A stretch of 11,747 bases of DNA from contig CALMWD010000041.1 in NCBI GenBank assembly GCA_937873105.1, forward strand, positions 1-11,747. Direction: 5' to 3'. The notes beneath the pieces were generated by a model. It ran no database searches and had not been told where the DNA came from. It saw nothing but the letters and a program-made list of their open reading frames with translations. The DNA is from an uncultured Rhodanobacteraceae bacterium (GTDB lineage Bacteria > Pseudomonadota > Gammaproteobacteria > Xanthomonadales > Ahniellaceae). A program made the position numbers and the translations under genes. Positions 1-7,200 of this stretch are shown here, piece by piece (position 1 is the first letter of the stretch; each line of letters opens with the position of its first letter).

Positions 1-915
1 GTCGAGTGCGAGCAGGACCGGCGCGAGGTCGCCGATCGGCGAGGCCGAGCCCAGGCTGCCGCCGAAGGTGGCGCGGTTCTTCACCTGCTTCGCGGCGAAC
101 CAGGGCAGCATGTCGTCGAGCAGCGGGAACCGTCCGGCGAGGTCGTGTTCGATGCGCGACAGCGGCACGCAGGCGCCGATGCGCACGGACGCTTCGCCGA
201 CGTCGATGTCTTGCAGTTCGGCGATGCGGTCGAGTGCGATGAAGGCCGGCGCGACGGCCTGGCCGCGGCTCAGGTTCACGCCGAGGTCGGTGGCGCCGGC
301 GATCCAGGTCGCTTCGGGATGGGCCTGCTTCAGCGCCAGCGCTTCGGCCACCGTGGCCGGGTTGTGGAACGCGCCCACGCGGGCCGAGGCCAGTGCAGCC
401 CGAGGCTCGCGCAGGGCGGCGCCGAAGCGATCCTCGACGATCGGCAAGGCCGCCAGCTGCTTCGCCGCGTCGCGGATCGGTCGGTAGCCGGTGCAGCGGC
501 ACAGGTTGCCTTCGATGCAATGGTCGGACAGGTCGCCGTCGTGCGTGCCGACGAACAGGCTCATCACGAAACCGGGCGTGCAATAGCCGCATTGCGAACC
601 GGCGCCGTCGACCATCACCTGCTGGGCCGGATGCAGGCGCTCGCCCTCGGCCAGGCCCTCGACGGTGACGATCTCGCGACCCGGCAAGGCGCCCATCGGC
701 AGCAGGCAGCTGTTCACCGCGCGATACTGCGAACGCCCATCGGCATCGGTCTCGATCATCGCCACCGTGCAGGCGCCGCAATCGCCGTCGCCGCAGCCTT
801 CCTTGGTGCCGTGCTGCTGCCGCGACTTCAGCCAGCGCAGCAGCGACTGGGTCGGGTCCGCGCCGGCCAGGTCGACCGGTCGCCCGTTCAGGATGAAACT
901 GGTGTTCGTGTTCAT
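1..915 (-). CDS. xdhA: Xanthine dehydrogenase small subunit (2Fe-2S and FAD domains), 3' end beyond the left edge
   Basis: This is the iron-sulfur/flavin subunit of a bacterial XdhAB-type xanthine dehydrogenase, which oxidises hypoxanthine to xanthine and then to urate; the molybdopterin subunit would be separate. The first 305 codons are present and the frame is still open at position 1. Residues 1-90 form a plant-type ferredoxin domain with Cys41, Cys46, Cys49 and Cys70. Residues 95-150 form the second [2Fe-2S] domain, with Cys109-x2-Cys112 and Cys139-x-Cys141 in a G-N-L-C-R-C-T-G-Y-R-P context. An FAD-binding domain begins near residue 183, with an I-A-G-A-T-D-L nucleotide loop at about 205-211 and a G-G-S-L-G-S-A-S-P-I-G-D segment near the edge, where the family usually has G-G-N. 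The start ATG at 915-913 fits the family N-terminus; the ribosome site before it (GGTG) is weak. The gene diverges from the adenine deaminase gene across 84 bases. Identification is secure; the missing C-terminus cannot be judged. Confidence 0.96.
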   Translation of the reverse strand, partial: MNTNTSFILNGRPVDLAGADPTQSLLRWLKSRQQHGTKEGCGDGDCGACTVAMIETDADGRSQYRAVNSCLLPMGALPGREIVTVEGLAEGERLHPAQQVMVDGAGSQCGYCTPGFVMSLFVGTHDGDLSDHCIEGNLCRCTGYRPIRDAAKQLAALPIVEDRFGAALREPRAALASARVGAFHNPATVAEALALKQAHPEATWIAGATDLGVNLSRGQAVAPAFIALDRIAELQDIDVGEASVRIGACVPLSRIEHDLAGRFPLLDDMLPWFAAKQVKNRATFGGSLGSASPIGDLAPVLLALD

Positions 916-929
916 CACCGAAGATTAGC

Positions 930-943
930 GCAGCGCCCGCTGC
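930..943. promoter_or_regulatory. Perfect inverted repeat in the xdhA/adenine deaminase divergent intergenic region
   Basis: The 84-base gap (916-999) between the divergent xdhA and adenine deaminase starts must hold the promoters for both arms unless transcription begins elsewhere. It contains a perfect 6+6 palindrome, GCAGCG-CC-CGCTGC. That is the kind of site a dimeric repressor could use to control both genes. I see no convincing -35/-10 pair in either direction. Six-base arms made only of common G/C-rich words arise by chance fairly often in DNA of this composition, so the operator role is a guess. Confidence 0.25.
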
Positions 944-966
944 TCTGGCCGCCCCGCGCGGATTGA

Positions 967-2016
<1,050 letters not shown>

Positions 2017-2020
2017 AGCC

Positions 2021-2374
2021 ATGGGCAAGCTCACTACCCACGTCCTCGACACCGCGCACGGCAAGCCCGGCGCCGGCATCGCGGTCGCGCTGTACCGCAT
2101 GAACGGCTACGAACGCCATTTCATCAGCGGCCAGACCACGAATGCCGACGGCCGTTGCGACCAGCCCCTGCTCGACGGCATGGCGATCAAGCCCGGCGTC
2201 TACGAGCTCGATTTCGCGATCGGCGACTACTTCGCCCGCCTCGGCGTGAAGATGCCGGAGCCGCGCTTCGTCGACGTGGTCACGATCCGCTTCGGCATCA
2301 GCGATGCCAAGGCGCACTACCACGTGCCGCTGCTGGCCTCGCCCTACGGCTACAGCACCTACCGCGGCAGCTGA
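2021..2374 (+). CDS. uraH: 5-hydroxyisourate hydrolase (HIUase, transthyretin-like)
   Basis: A 117-residue enzyme that hydrolyses 5-hydroxyisourate, the unstable product of urate oxidation, to OHCU. It has the full signature of the family: the N-terminal L-T-T-H-V-L-D-T motif with His7, Arg45, the A-H-Y-H-V-P-L-L segment with His99 and His101, and the C-terminal tetrapeptide Y-R-G-S (114-117) that separates HIUases from transthyretins. Length is typical and no signal peptide is present, so it should act as a cytosolic homotetramer. It begins 4 bases after the adenine deaminase stop, with a GAAGG ribosome-binding sequence inside the end of that gene. The urate oxidase gene starts 7 bases after its stop, so substrate-producing and substrate-consuming enzymes are made from one transcript. 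Confidence 0.97.
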   Translation: MGKLTTHVLDTAHGKPGAGIAVALYRMNGYERHFISGQTTNADGRCDQPLLDGMAIKPGVYELDFAIGDYFARLGVKMPEPRFVDVVTIRFGISDAKAHYHVPLLASPYGYSTYRGS

Positions 2375-2376
2375 GG
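2373..2376 (+). promoter_or_regulatory. Ribosome binding site fixing the puuD start
   Basis: A GAGG lies 5 bases before the GTG at 2382 and overlaps the uraH stop codon. It supports the GTG start over the ATG at 2304, which is in the same open frame but lies inside uraH and would add residues unlike the family's N-terminus. Confidence 0.6.
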
Positions 2377-2381
2377 TCGTC

Positions 2382-3641
2382 GTGCTCGCATTCTGGACCG
2401 AGGCCGCGGCCTTCCTGCTGCGCTGGCTGCACGTCGTGGCCGCCATCGCCTGGATCGGCGAGTCCTTCTACTTCGTCGCCCTCGACCGCGGCCTGAAGCC
2501 GCCGAAACAGGGCGCGCAGGGCCTGTTCGGCGAGTCCTGGTCGGTGCATGGCGGCGGCTTCTACCTGAAGCAGAAGTTTCTGCCGGCGCCGGCGGAACTG
2601 CCGGCCGAACTGCATTGGTCGAAGTGGAAGTCCTACACCACCTGGCTGTCCGGCTTCGCCCTGCTGGCCCTGACCTACCTGCTGTCGCCGGACCTCTACC
2701 TGATCGACCGCAACGTCGCCGACCTGTCGCCGACCCAGGCGGTCGGTGCCGCCGTCGCCTTCCTCGTGCTGACCTGGATCGTCTACGACGGGCTGTGCAA
2801 GCTCGTCGGTTTCCGCGACGGCCTGCTCGGCCTGCTCGTCGCCGTGATGACGCTGGCCCTGTGCTACGTCGCGACCGGCGTGTTCTCGGGGCGTGCCGCC
2901 TTCCTGCTGGTCGGCGCGGCGCTGGCGACGATCATGTCGGCGAACGTGTTCTTCGTGATCATTCCCGGGCAGAAGCGCATGGTCGCGGCCCTCGCGAAGG
3001 GCGAGTCGCCGAATCCGCTCGACGGTCAGCGCGGCAAGCAGCGTTCGGTGCACAACACCTATTTCACGCTGCCGGTGGTGTTCGCAATGCTGAGCACGCA
3101 TTACGGCACCGCCTATGCCCACGAACACAACGGGCTGGTGCTGTTCGTCGCGATGGCGGCGGCGGCGATGATCCGCCAGTTCTTCGTGCTCTGGCACGGC
3201 GGCGCACGCGCCTGGTCCTTGCTGGTCGGCGGTGCCTTGCTGCTGGTCGGCCTGCTGTTCTGGCTGTCGCCGGCGATGCGCGCGGAACCCGCTGCAGCAG
3301 CCGTATCCGCCGTGTCGCCCGCGAATGGCGCAACGATGCCGGACGGCAGCGCTTCGCCCACCATCGTCCTGTCCGACGCCTATGGCGAACGCCCGGACAC
3401 CGCCGCGATCCGTCCCCTCATCGAGAAGCACTGCGTCGCCTGCCACGCCGCGCAACCGACCCTGATGGCCAGCGCCCCCAAGGGCACCATGCTCGACACG
3501 CCCGAACGCATCGACCTGCAGGCCGCCCTGATCCACAAGCAGGTGGTCGAACTCCGGATCATGCCGCCCGGCAACATGACCCAGATGACCGAAGCCGAAC
3601 GCGCGGCGATCGGGCGGTGGTTTGCCGGTCGATCGAAGTGA
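2382..3641 (+). CDS. puuD: Membrane-bound cytochrome c urate oxidase (urate hydroxylase PuuD)
   Basis: A 419-residue integral membrane urate oxidase. It converts urate to 5-hydroxyisourate and passes electrons to its own C-terminal cytochrome c, not to oxygen (activity known from Agrobacterium PuuD). Residues 1-300 carry about eight hydrophobic segments (near 8-30, 84-103, 120-140, 146-165, 171-195, 226-241, 251-271, 277-296). The first contains the diagnostic R-W-L-H-V-V-A-A-I-A-W-I-G-E-S-F-Y-F. After an Ala/Pro-rich linker (about 300-335) comes a cytochrome c domain with the haem motif Cys351-V-A-Cys354-His355. The likely axial methionine is in M-P-P-G-N-M (Met394 or Met399). The start is GTG, not ATG, chosen from the ribosome site and from homology at the N-terminus. 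It is the third gene of the adenine deaminase-uraH-puuD run. The cytochrome domain should face the periplasm, linking purine breakdown to the respiratory chain. Confidence 0.95.
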   Translation: MLAFWTEAAAFLLRWLHVVAAIAWIGESFYFVALDRGLKPPKQGAQGLFGESWSVHGGGFYLKQKFLPAPAELPAELHWSKWKSYTTWLSGFALLALTYLLSPDLYLIDRNVADLSPTQAVGAAVAFLVLTWIVYDGLCKLVGFRDGLLGLLVAVMTLALCYVATGVFSGRAAFLLVGAALATIMSANVFFVIIPGQKRMVAALAKGESPNPLDGQRGKQRSVHNTYFTLPVVFAMLSTHYGTAYAHEHNGLVLFVAMAAAAMIRQFFVLWHGGARAWSLLVGGALLLVGLLFWLSPAMRAEPAAAAVSAVSPANGATMPDGSASPTIVLSDAYGERPDTAAIRPLIEKHCVACHAAQPTLMASAPKGTMLDTPERIDLQAALIHKQVVELRIMPPGNMTQMTEAERAAIGRWFAGRSK

Positions 3642-3692
3642 GTTGAGCGTGGCGCTGGCGCAGTGCCGTGTCGCCGTAATAACATTGTTGCC
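3642..3692 (+). promoter_or_regulatory. Putative toxin-antitoxin promoter and autoregulatory palindrome
   Basis: The 51-base gap between puuD and the antitoxin gene contains the most AT-rich stretch of the neighbourhood. A TAATAA at 3677-3682 could be a -10 element, with a weak CTGGCG -35 (3655-3660) 16 bases upstream. It is followed by the perfect palindrome AACA-T-TGTT (3681-3689). No Shine-Dalgarno sequence precedes the antitoxin ATG at 3693. If the -10 is right, the transcript would start about four bases before the ATG, so the antitoxin mRNA would be nearly leaderless, with the palindrome over the start site. Such a palindrome would suit MazE-type self-repression, but this is an inference from a few bases. 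Confidence 0.35.
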
Positions 3693-3944
3693 ATGAAAGC
3701 ACTCAAGGCCAATATCCGGCAGATCGGCAACTCGCGCGGCGTCGTCATTCCGAAGCCGATGCTGGCGCAGGCGGGTTTGACCGACGAAGCCGAGATCAGC
3801 GTCGAAGGCGGCGCCATCGTGTTGCGTCGCCCGGCGTCGCGGGCGGGCTGGGCGGAAGCGTCGCGTCGTGTTGCCGAAGCGGGCGACGACACCCTGGTGA
3901 TGGGCGAGTTCGGCAACGCCGACGACGCGGAGCACACGTGGTAG
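3693..3944 (+). CDS. MazE-like antitoxin (AbrB/SpoVT fold)
   Basis: An 83-residue protein. Residues 1-48 have the swapped-hairpin AbrB/MazE DNA-binding pattern: I-R-Q-I-G-N-S-R-G-V-V-I-P-K (8-21), then an acidic E-A-E-I-S-V-E-G-G strand and I-V-L-R-R-P. The tail (about 52-83), with W-A-E-A-S-R-R-V-A, a D-D-T-L-V-M-G-E-F segment and an acidic end, is the kind of unstructured region that wraps the toxin dimer. An upstream ATG at 3663 is in frame, but I chose 3693 because it begins right at the conserved K-A-x-I-R-Q-I-G-N-S motif. The toxin GTG lies within the last codons, a 7-base overlap typical of antitoxin-first operons. It is expected to neutralise the toxin and repress its own promoter. 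It has no visible link to purine breakdown. Confidence 0.88.
   Translation: MKALKANIRQIGNSRGVVIPKPMLAQAGLTDEAEISVEGGAIVLRRPASRAGWAEASRRVAEAGDDTLVMGEFGNADDAEHTW
3929..3932 (+). promoter_or_regulatory. Ribosome binding site for the toxin gene
   Basis: A GGAG inside the end of the antitoxin gene lies 5 bases before the toxin's GTG at 3938. It supports the GTG start and means the toxin has a better ribosome site than the antitoxin, which has none that I can see. Confidence 0.55.
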
Positions 3945-4258
3945 CACGTGGCGACATCTGGGTCGTGAATCTCGATCCGACCCAGGGCAGCGAAATCCGC
4001 AAGTCGCGTCCCTGCGTCGTCGTGTCGCCGCCGGAGATGCTGGATCACCTGCGCACCGTGCTGGTCGCGCCAATGACCAGCAAGGGCCAGCCCGCGCCAT
4101 TCCGCATCCCGATCACGCACGACGGGCAGAAAGGTCTGGTGCTGCTCGATCAGATCCGTGCCGTCGACAAGACCCGGTTGGTACGCAAGTCCGGTCGCGC
4201 ATCGTCGTCCACACTCGCCAACATCCTCGCGACCCTGCAGACGATCTTCAGTCCTTGA
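3938..4258 (+). CDS. MazF/PemK-family endoribonuclease toxin
   Basis: A 106-residue protein with the complete MazF/PemK/CcdB-fold core. Residues 4-16 read R-G-D-I-W-V-V-N-L-D-P-T-Q, the classic first strand, followed by G-S-E-I-R-K-S-R-P-C-V-V-V-S-P (17-31), where the conserved Arg24-Pro25 is the expected catalytic arginine. A-P-M-T-S-K (44-49) supplies the conserved Thr47. The L-L-D-Q-I-R-A-V-D segment corresponds to the family's conserved D-Q-x-R strand. Members cut mRNA, often at short specific sequences; the recognition sequence cannot be read from the protein. It starts with GTG, overlaps the antitoxin by 7 bases, and ends 12 bases before the convergent allA stop. The catalytic residues look intact, so I expect an active toxin. 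I cannot separate MazF, PemK and ChpB subtypes. Confidence 0.9.
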   Translation: MVARGDIWVVNLDPTQGSEIRKSRPCVVVSPPEMLDHLRTVLVAPMTSKGQPAPFRIPITHDGQKGLVLLDQIRAVDKTRLVRKSGRASSSTLANILATLQTIFSP

Positions 4259-4270
4259 GGTTGTGCGCCC

Positions 4271-4786
4271 TCAGGACGAGATCGTGGCCGATTCGATCCA
4301 CCACGTGCGTGGCAGGTTCGCTTCGTCGCAGTTGGGGCCGTCGCCGCCGCGGTCGACGATGAGGAAGTCGCTGACCTGATCGAGGGCGATCAGCGGGTGG
4401 TGCCAGGTGCCGGCGTGGTAGTTGACGCCTTCGCCGTGGGTGGCGAGGAAGCAGCGCGGCGGGTGTTCCGGAGATTCGGCGACGACGATCAGGTACGACG
4501 TCTTCGAGAGCGGGATGAAGGCCTGCGAACCCAGCGGATGGCGTTCCAGCATCGTCACCGCGAACGGCAGCGTGCGCGGTTCGGCGCGGGCGAGGCTGAT
4601 CAGTCCATGGCCGGCGCCGACCTCGACGCGAGCCAGCCCGTGGTGGCGCATCGTCGTGCCGTGGTTGATCGGGAACACCTTGCTCGCGGCGCCGAACGCG
4701 ATCACGTCGCCGAAGGGCGAGAAGGCCGGCGGTGTCAGCCTCTCGACGGTCAGGATCGAGGCGGCATCGAGCGCGGCTCCGTTCAT
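4271..4786 (-). CDS. allA: Ureidoglycolate lyase
   Basis: A 171-residue enzyme of the AllA family that splits (S)-ureidoglycolate into glyoxylate and urea, the last step of allantoin use. Family landmarks are F-S-P-F-G-D-V-I at 22-29, P-I-N-H-G-T-T at 39-45, E-R-H-P-L-G-S-Q-A-F-I-P-L at 81-93, and Y-H-A-G-T-W-H-H-P-L at 123-132, whose histidines belong to the cupin-like active site. Length matches the family. The ATG at 4786-4784 overlaps the TGA of the upstream amidohydrolase in an ATGA, so translation is probably coupled. It is the last gene of the minus-strand run, 12 bases from the convergent toxin gene. Neighbouring alc supplies its substrate. Confidence 0.95.
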   Translation of the reverse strand: MNGAALDAASILTVERLTPPAFSPFGDVIAFGAASKVFPINHGTTMRHHGLARVEVGAGHGLISLARAEPRTLPFAVTMLERHPLGSQAFIPLSKTSYLIVVAESPEHPPRCFLATHGEGVNYHAGTWHHPLIALDQVSDFLIVDRGGDGPNCDEANLPRTWWIESATISS

Positions 4787-6099
4787 GGCACGAAGACGTC
4801 GCCGCCCTTCATCACGAAGCGCACCTGCTGCAGCGTCGTCACGTCGGCGAGCGGATCGCCGTCGACCGCGATCAGGTCGGCGGCGAAGCCGGGCGCGAGG
4901 CGACCGATCTCGTTCGCGAGCCCGAGCAGGTCGGCGGCGTTCACGGTGGCGGCGTGGATGGCTTCGGCCGGCGACATGCCGTGCTCGACCATCAGTTCGA
5001 ACTCGTCGGCATTGCGTCCGTGCTTGCTGACGCCGGCATCGGTGCCGAAGGCGATCTTCACGCCGGCCGCGTGCGCCGCGCGCAGCGACTTGCCGGTGAT
5101 GTCGATGCGCCAGCGGATCTTCTTCAGCACTTCGCCGGTGTAGGCCGCGGGGTTCGCCGCGAGGCGCGCCTTGTAGCCGTTGACCGTGGACAAGGTCGGC
5201 ACGTAGTAGGCGCCGTGCTGCTTGAACAGCGCGATGCTGTCGCGGTCCATCAGGGTGCCGTGCTCGACCGAGGCGGCGCCGTGTTTCAGTGCGACCAGGA
5301 TGCCGTCGTTGCCATGCGCATGCACCGCGACCTTCTTGCCGTACATCGTCGCGGTGTCGACCAGGGTCTTCACCTCGTCGTCGAACAGTTGCACGCCGAG
5401 TCCGGCGCCGATGCGGCTGTTCACGCCGCCGGTGGTCGTGATCTTGATGACGTCGACGCCGCGCGCGACCTGTTCGCGCACCGCGCGCCGGCAGGATTCG
5501 ACGCCGTCGCACATGACCCGGCCGCGCATCGCCAGTTCGCGCACCGACTCGTTCAGGCCCAGGCCCGGGTCGGCGTGCCCGGCGGTGGCCGAGATCGTGC
5601 GCCCGGCATCGAGGATGCGCGGCCCGGGCAGCTTGCCGGCGGCGATCGCGTCGCGCAGCGACAGCGTGATGTAGTCGCTGTCGCCGAGATTGCGCACCGT
5701 GGTGAAGCCGGCGGCGAGGGTCTTGCGCGCGTTCAGTGCGGCCTCGTAGGCGTGGTCGGCGATGTCGTTCGTGAACTCCGAGACCAGCGCTTCCTGGCCG
5801 CCGAGGTCGGAGGTCAGGTGCACGTGCGCGTCGATCAGGCCGGGCAGCACGAAGCGCTGGCGCTGGTCGATCACGCGGGCGTCGTCGGGCACCGCGGCCA
5901 GGGCGTCGGCGCCGACGAATCCGTCCTGCACCGAGACCACGCGGCCATCGTGGATCACCAGCGTCGATGCGCCGCGCGCGGGCTGGCCGGGCTGGTCGAG
6001 CAGGCGCCCGGCATGCACCAGCGTCCAGTCGGAGGCGGCCGCCGCGGCGCCGAAGAACAGGGCGACCGAAGCCGCGAGGATCGAGCGAATCGGATGCAT
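4783..6099 (-). CDS. Exported metal-dependent amidohydrolase, peptidase-like, substrate unknown
   Basis: A 438-residue amidohydrolase-superfamily enzyme with a signal peptide at residues 1-22 (basic H-P-I-R start, hydrophobic core, A-A-A-A-S cleavage region). Visible metal ligands are His92 and His94 (D-A-H-V-H-L), Lys219 in V-D-V-I-K-I-T-T-T-G-G-V (likely carboxylated bridging lysine), His260 (V-H-A-H), His280 (V-E-H-G) and Asp354 (F-G-T-D-A), so a binuclear centre is expected. The V-I-K-I...G-G-V pattern and overall layout match the group often annotated as Xaa-Pro or Xaa-Arg dipeptidase or imidazolonepropionase-like. It begins 10 bases after alc, with a GAGG over the alc stop, and overlaps allA by 4 bases, so it is tightly built into the allantoate operon. 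Its position suggests a role in purine or ureide use, possibly on an extracytoplasmic substrate. Allantoinase activity is conceivable but not supported by the motifs. Confidence 0.88.
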   Translation of the reverse strand: MHPIRSILAASVALFFGAAAAASDWTLVHAGRLLDQPGQPARGASTLVIHDGRVVSVQDGFVGADALAAVPDDARVIDQRQRFVLPGLIDAHVHLTSDLGGQEALVSEFTNDIADHAYEAALNARKTLAAGFTTVRNLGDSDYITLSLRDAIAAGKLPGPRILDAGRTISATAGHADPGLGLNESVRELAMRGRVMCDGVESCRRAVREQVARGVDVIKITTTGGVNSRIGAGLGVQLFDDEVKTLVDTATMYGKKVAVHAHGNDGILVALKHGAASVEHGTLMDRDSIALFKQHGAYYVPTLSTVNGYKARLAANPAAYTGEVLKKIRWRIDITGKSLRAAHAAGVKIAFGTDAGVSKHGRNADEFELMVEHGMSPAEAIHAATVNAADLLGLANEIGRLAPGFAADLIAVDGDPLADVTTLQQVRFVMKGGDVFVP

Positions 6100-6109
6100 G
6101 GCGGGTGCC

Positions 6110-7120
6110 TCAGGCGATGCGGCCGCGCAGACGCAGGCGCGACACGCCGCCGTCCGGGAAGATGTTGAAGCGCACGTGCGTGACCGGTTCGCGCAGCACG
6201 ACCTCGTCGCGGAAGTGGTGCTGATGGTCCATCTGCAGCTTCTGCTCGGGCAGCAGGATCGGCCAGAACATCGACTGCGTGACCATCGATTCGGCGGTGC
6301 CGCCGGCCGCGTTCGTGGCCTGGATCGAGCAGCGGTCCGGATAGTTGCCCTTGAAGTGCGCGGTGTCGACTTCGATCGCTTCGATCCGGCCGCGCTGGCC
6401 GAGCGCGAGGATGCACCAGTCGTTGCCGGGTTCGCGGCGGCGGCGGGTTTCCCAGCCGTCGCCCATGTTCACGCCGCGGCCGGGCAGCAGCAGGGTCGAG
6501 GCCAGGCCGAAGTGCTGGTTGTTGGCCGCGACCACGGTGCCGCCGTTCAACGCGGCGACGAGATCGATCAGGCCATCCGCCTCCGGTTGCGCGAGCCCCG
6601 GATCGGGCACGCCATGCACGCGCAGGCGTGCCAGGCCGCCGTCCGGATACAGGTTCACGCGCAGGTGCGAGACGCGGCGGGCGCCGTCGAGCGTGACGTA
6701 GTGATGGGCATTGCCGCCGAGGTTCATCGATGCGACCAGCGGGAACCACGCGGTCGCCGCGTCCGGGTCGCCGCTCGCCAGGTCGCAGCCTTCGAGGCCG
6801 ATGGCCGGCGGGTAGTTGCCGGTGAAGTGGCTGGTGTCGAAGTCCACGCCGAGGATGGCGCCCGGACGCGCGAGGCGTACCACGCACCAGTCGTGCCCGG
6901 GGCCGCGCTTGCGCCGGCTTTCCCAGCCGTCCATCCACTTGCCGTTCTGGTCGTACTTGCCGGGCACGAAGACTGCCGGCTCCGGATTCAGCATGCGCGC
7001 GCTTTCGGCGAAGAAGTCGTCGCTGCAGGCCAGGGCCTTCGCGCCGAGGCGGGCATCGGCCAGGTTGACGTAACGGCGGGTGAAATCGGGAGCGCTGGGA
7101 TCGAGTTGCGGCAAGGCCAT
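6110..7120 (-). CDS. alc: Allantoicase (allantoate amidinohydrolase, urea-releasing)
   Basis: A 336-residue enzyme that hydrolyses allantoate to ureidoglycolate and urea. It shows the family's two tandem jelly-roll repeats. Repeat one has D-G-W-E-S-R-R-K-R (64-72) with H-D-W-C (76-79) and [10 protein letters not shown] (95-104). Repeat two has D-G-W-E-T-R-R-R-R (221-229) with N-D-W-C (233-236) and [10 protein letters not shown] (252-261). Each is closed by N-L-Y-P-D-G-G (156-162) or N-I-F-P-D-G-G (319-325). Length is normal and no export signal is present. The ATG at 7120-7118 fits the family N-terminus ([10 protein letters not shown]), although no good ribosome site precedes it. Its presence means this organism uses the allantoicase/ureidoglycolate lyase branch, yielding two ureas, and not the ammonia-releasing allantoate amidohydrolase branch. 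Confidence 0.96.
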   Translation of the reverse strand: MALPQLDPSAPDFTRRYVNLADARLGAKALACSDDFFAESARMLNPEPAVFVPGKYDQNGKWMDGWESRRKRGPGHDWCVVRLARPGAILGVDFDTSHFTGNYPPAIGLEGCDLASGDPDAATAWFPLVASMNLGGNAHHYVTLDGARRVSHLRVNLYPDGGLARLRVHGVPDPGLAQPEADGLIDLVAALNGGTVVAANNQHFGLASTLLLPGRGVNMGDGWETRRRREPGNDWCILALGQRGRIEAIEVDTAHFKGNYPDRCSIQATNAAGGTAESMVTQSMFWPILLPEQKLQMDHQHHFRDEVVLREPVTHVRFNIFPDGGVSRLRLRGRIA

Positions 7121-7169
7121 GGCGATGGGGTTCTGTCGATGCGGAAACGGGATGGTAGACCGAACGCAG

Positions 7170-7195
7170 GTCGGATCAAGCGCAGCGGATCCGAC
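7170..7195. repeat. REP-like palindromic hairpin between uraD and alc
   Basis: A perfect inverted repeat of 8-base arms, GTCGGATC (7170-7177) and GATCCGAC (7188-7195), encloses a 10-base loop (AAGCGCAGCG). It sits in the 80-base gap (7121-7200) between uraD and alc. There is no run of T on either side, so it is not a normal intrinsic terminator. Elements of this shape, with a short G-x-A-G head before a TCGGAT-type stem and an AGCGCAGCG loop, are dispersed intergenic repeats in many xanthomonads and pseudomonads (REP or GTAG-type repeats linked to RAYT transposases). Here the head would be GCAG at 7166-7169. A stem in the transcript could adjust the level of alc relative to uraD. Only one copy is in the window. 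Confidence 0.55.
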
Positions 7196-7200
7196 GCGCG

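Noticed and set aside
2298..4100. A 600-codon open frame on the minus strand across puuD and the toxin-antitoxin pair
   Set aside because: It spans three well-supported plus-strand genes, and its His/Gln/Arg-rich translation has no recognisable fold. It is explained by the base composition.
4271..5512. A longer 413-codon form of the ureidoglycolate lyase
   Set aside because: The upstream part lies in the wrong frame across the amidohydrolase gene and is a shadow. The ATG at 4786 overlapping the upstream stop begins the family domain.
4783..6099. Calling the exported amidohydrolase the missing allantoinase
   Set aside because: It has a signal peptide, and its V-I-K-I...G-G-V layout is that of the dipeptidase/carboxypeptidase group, not the AllB group. 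Position alone is not enough.
7170..7195. An intrinsic terminator between uraD and alc
   Set aside because: The stem is good but no T-run follows on either strand. The REP-like explanation fits better.
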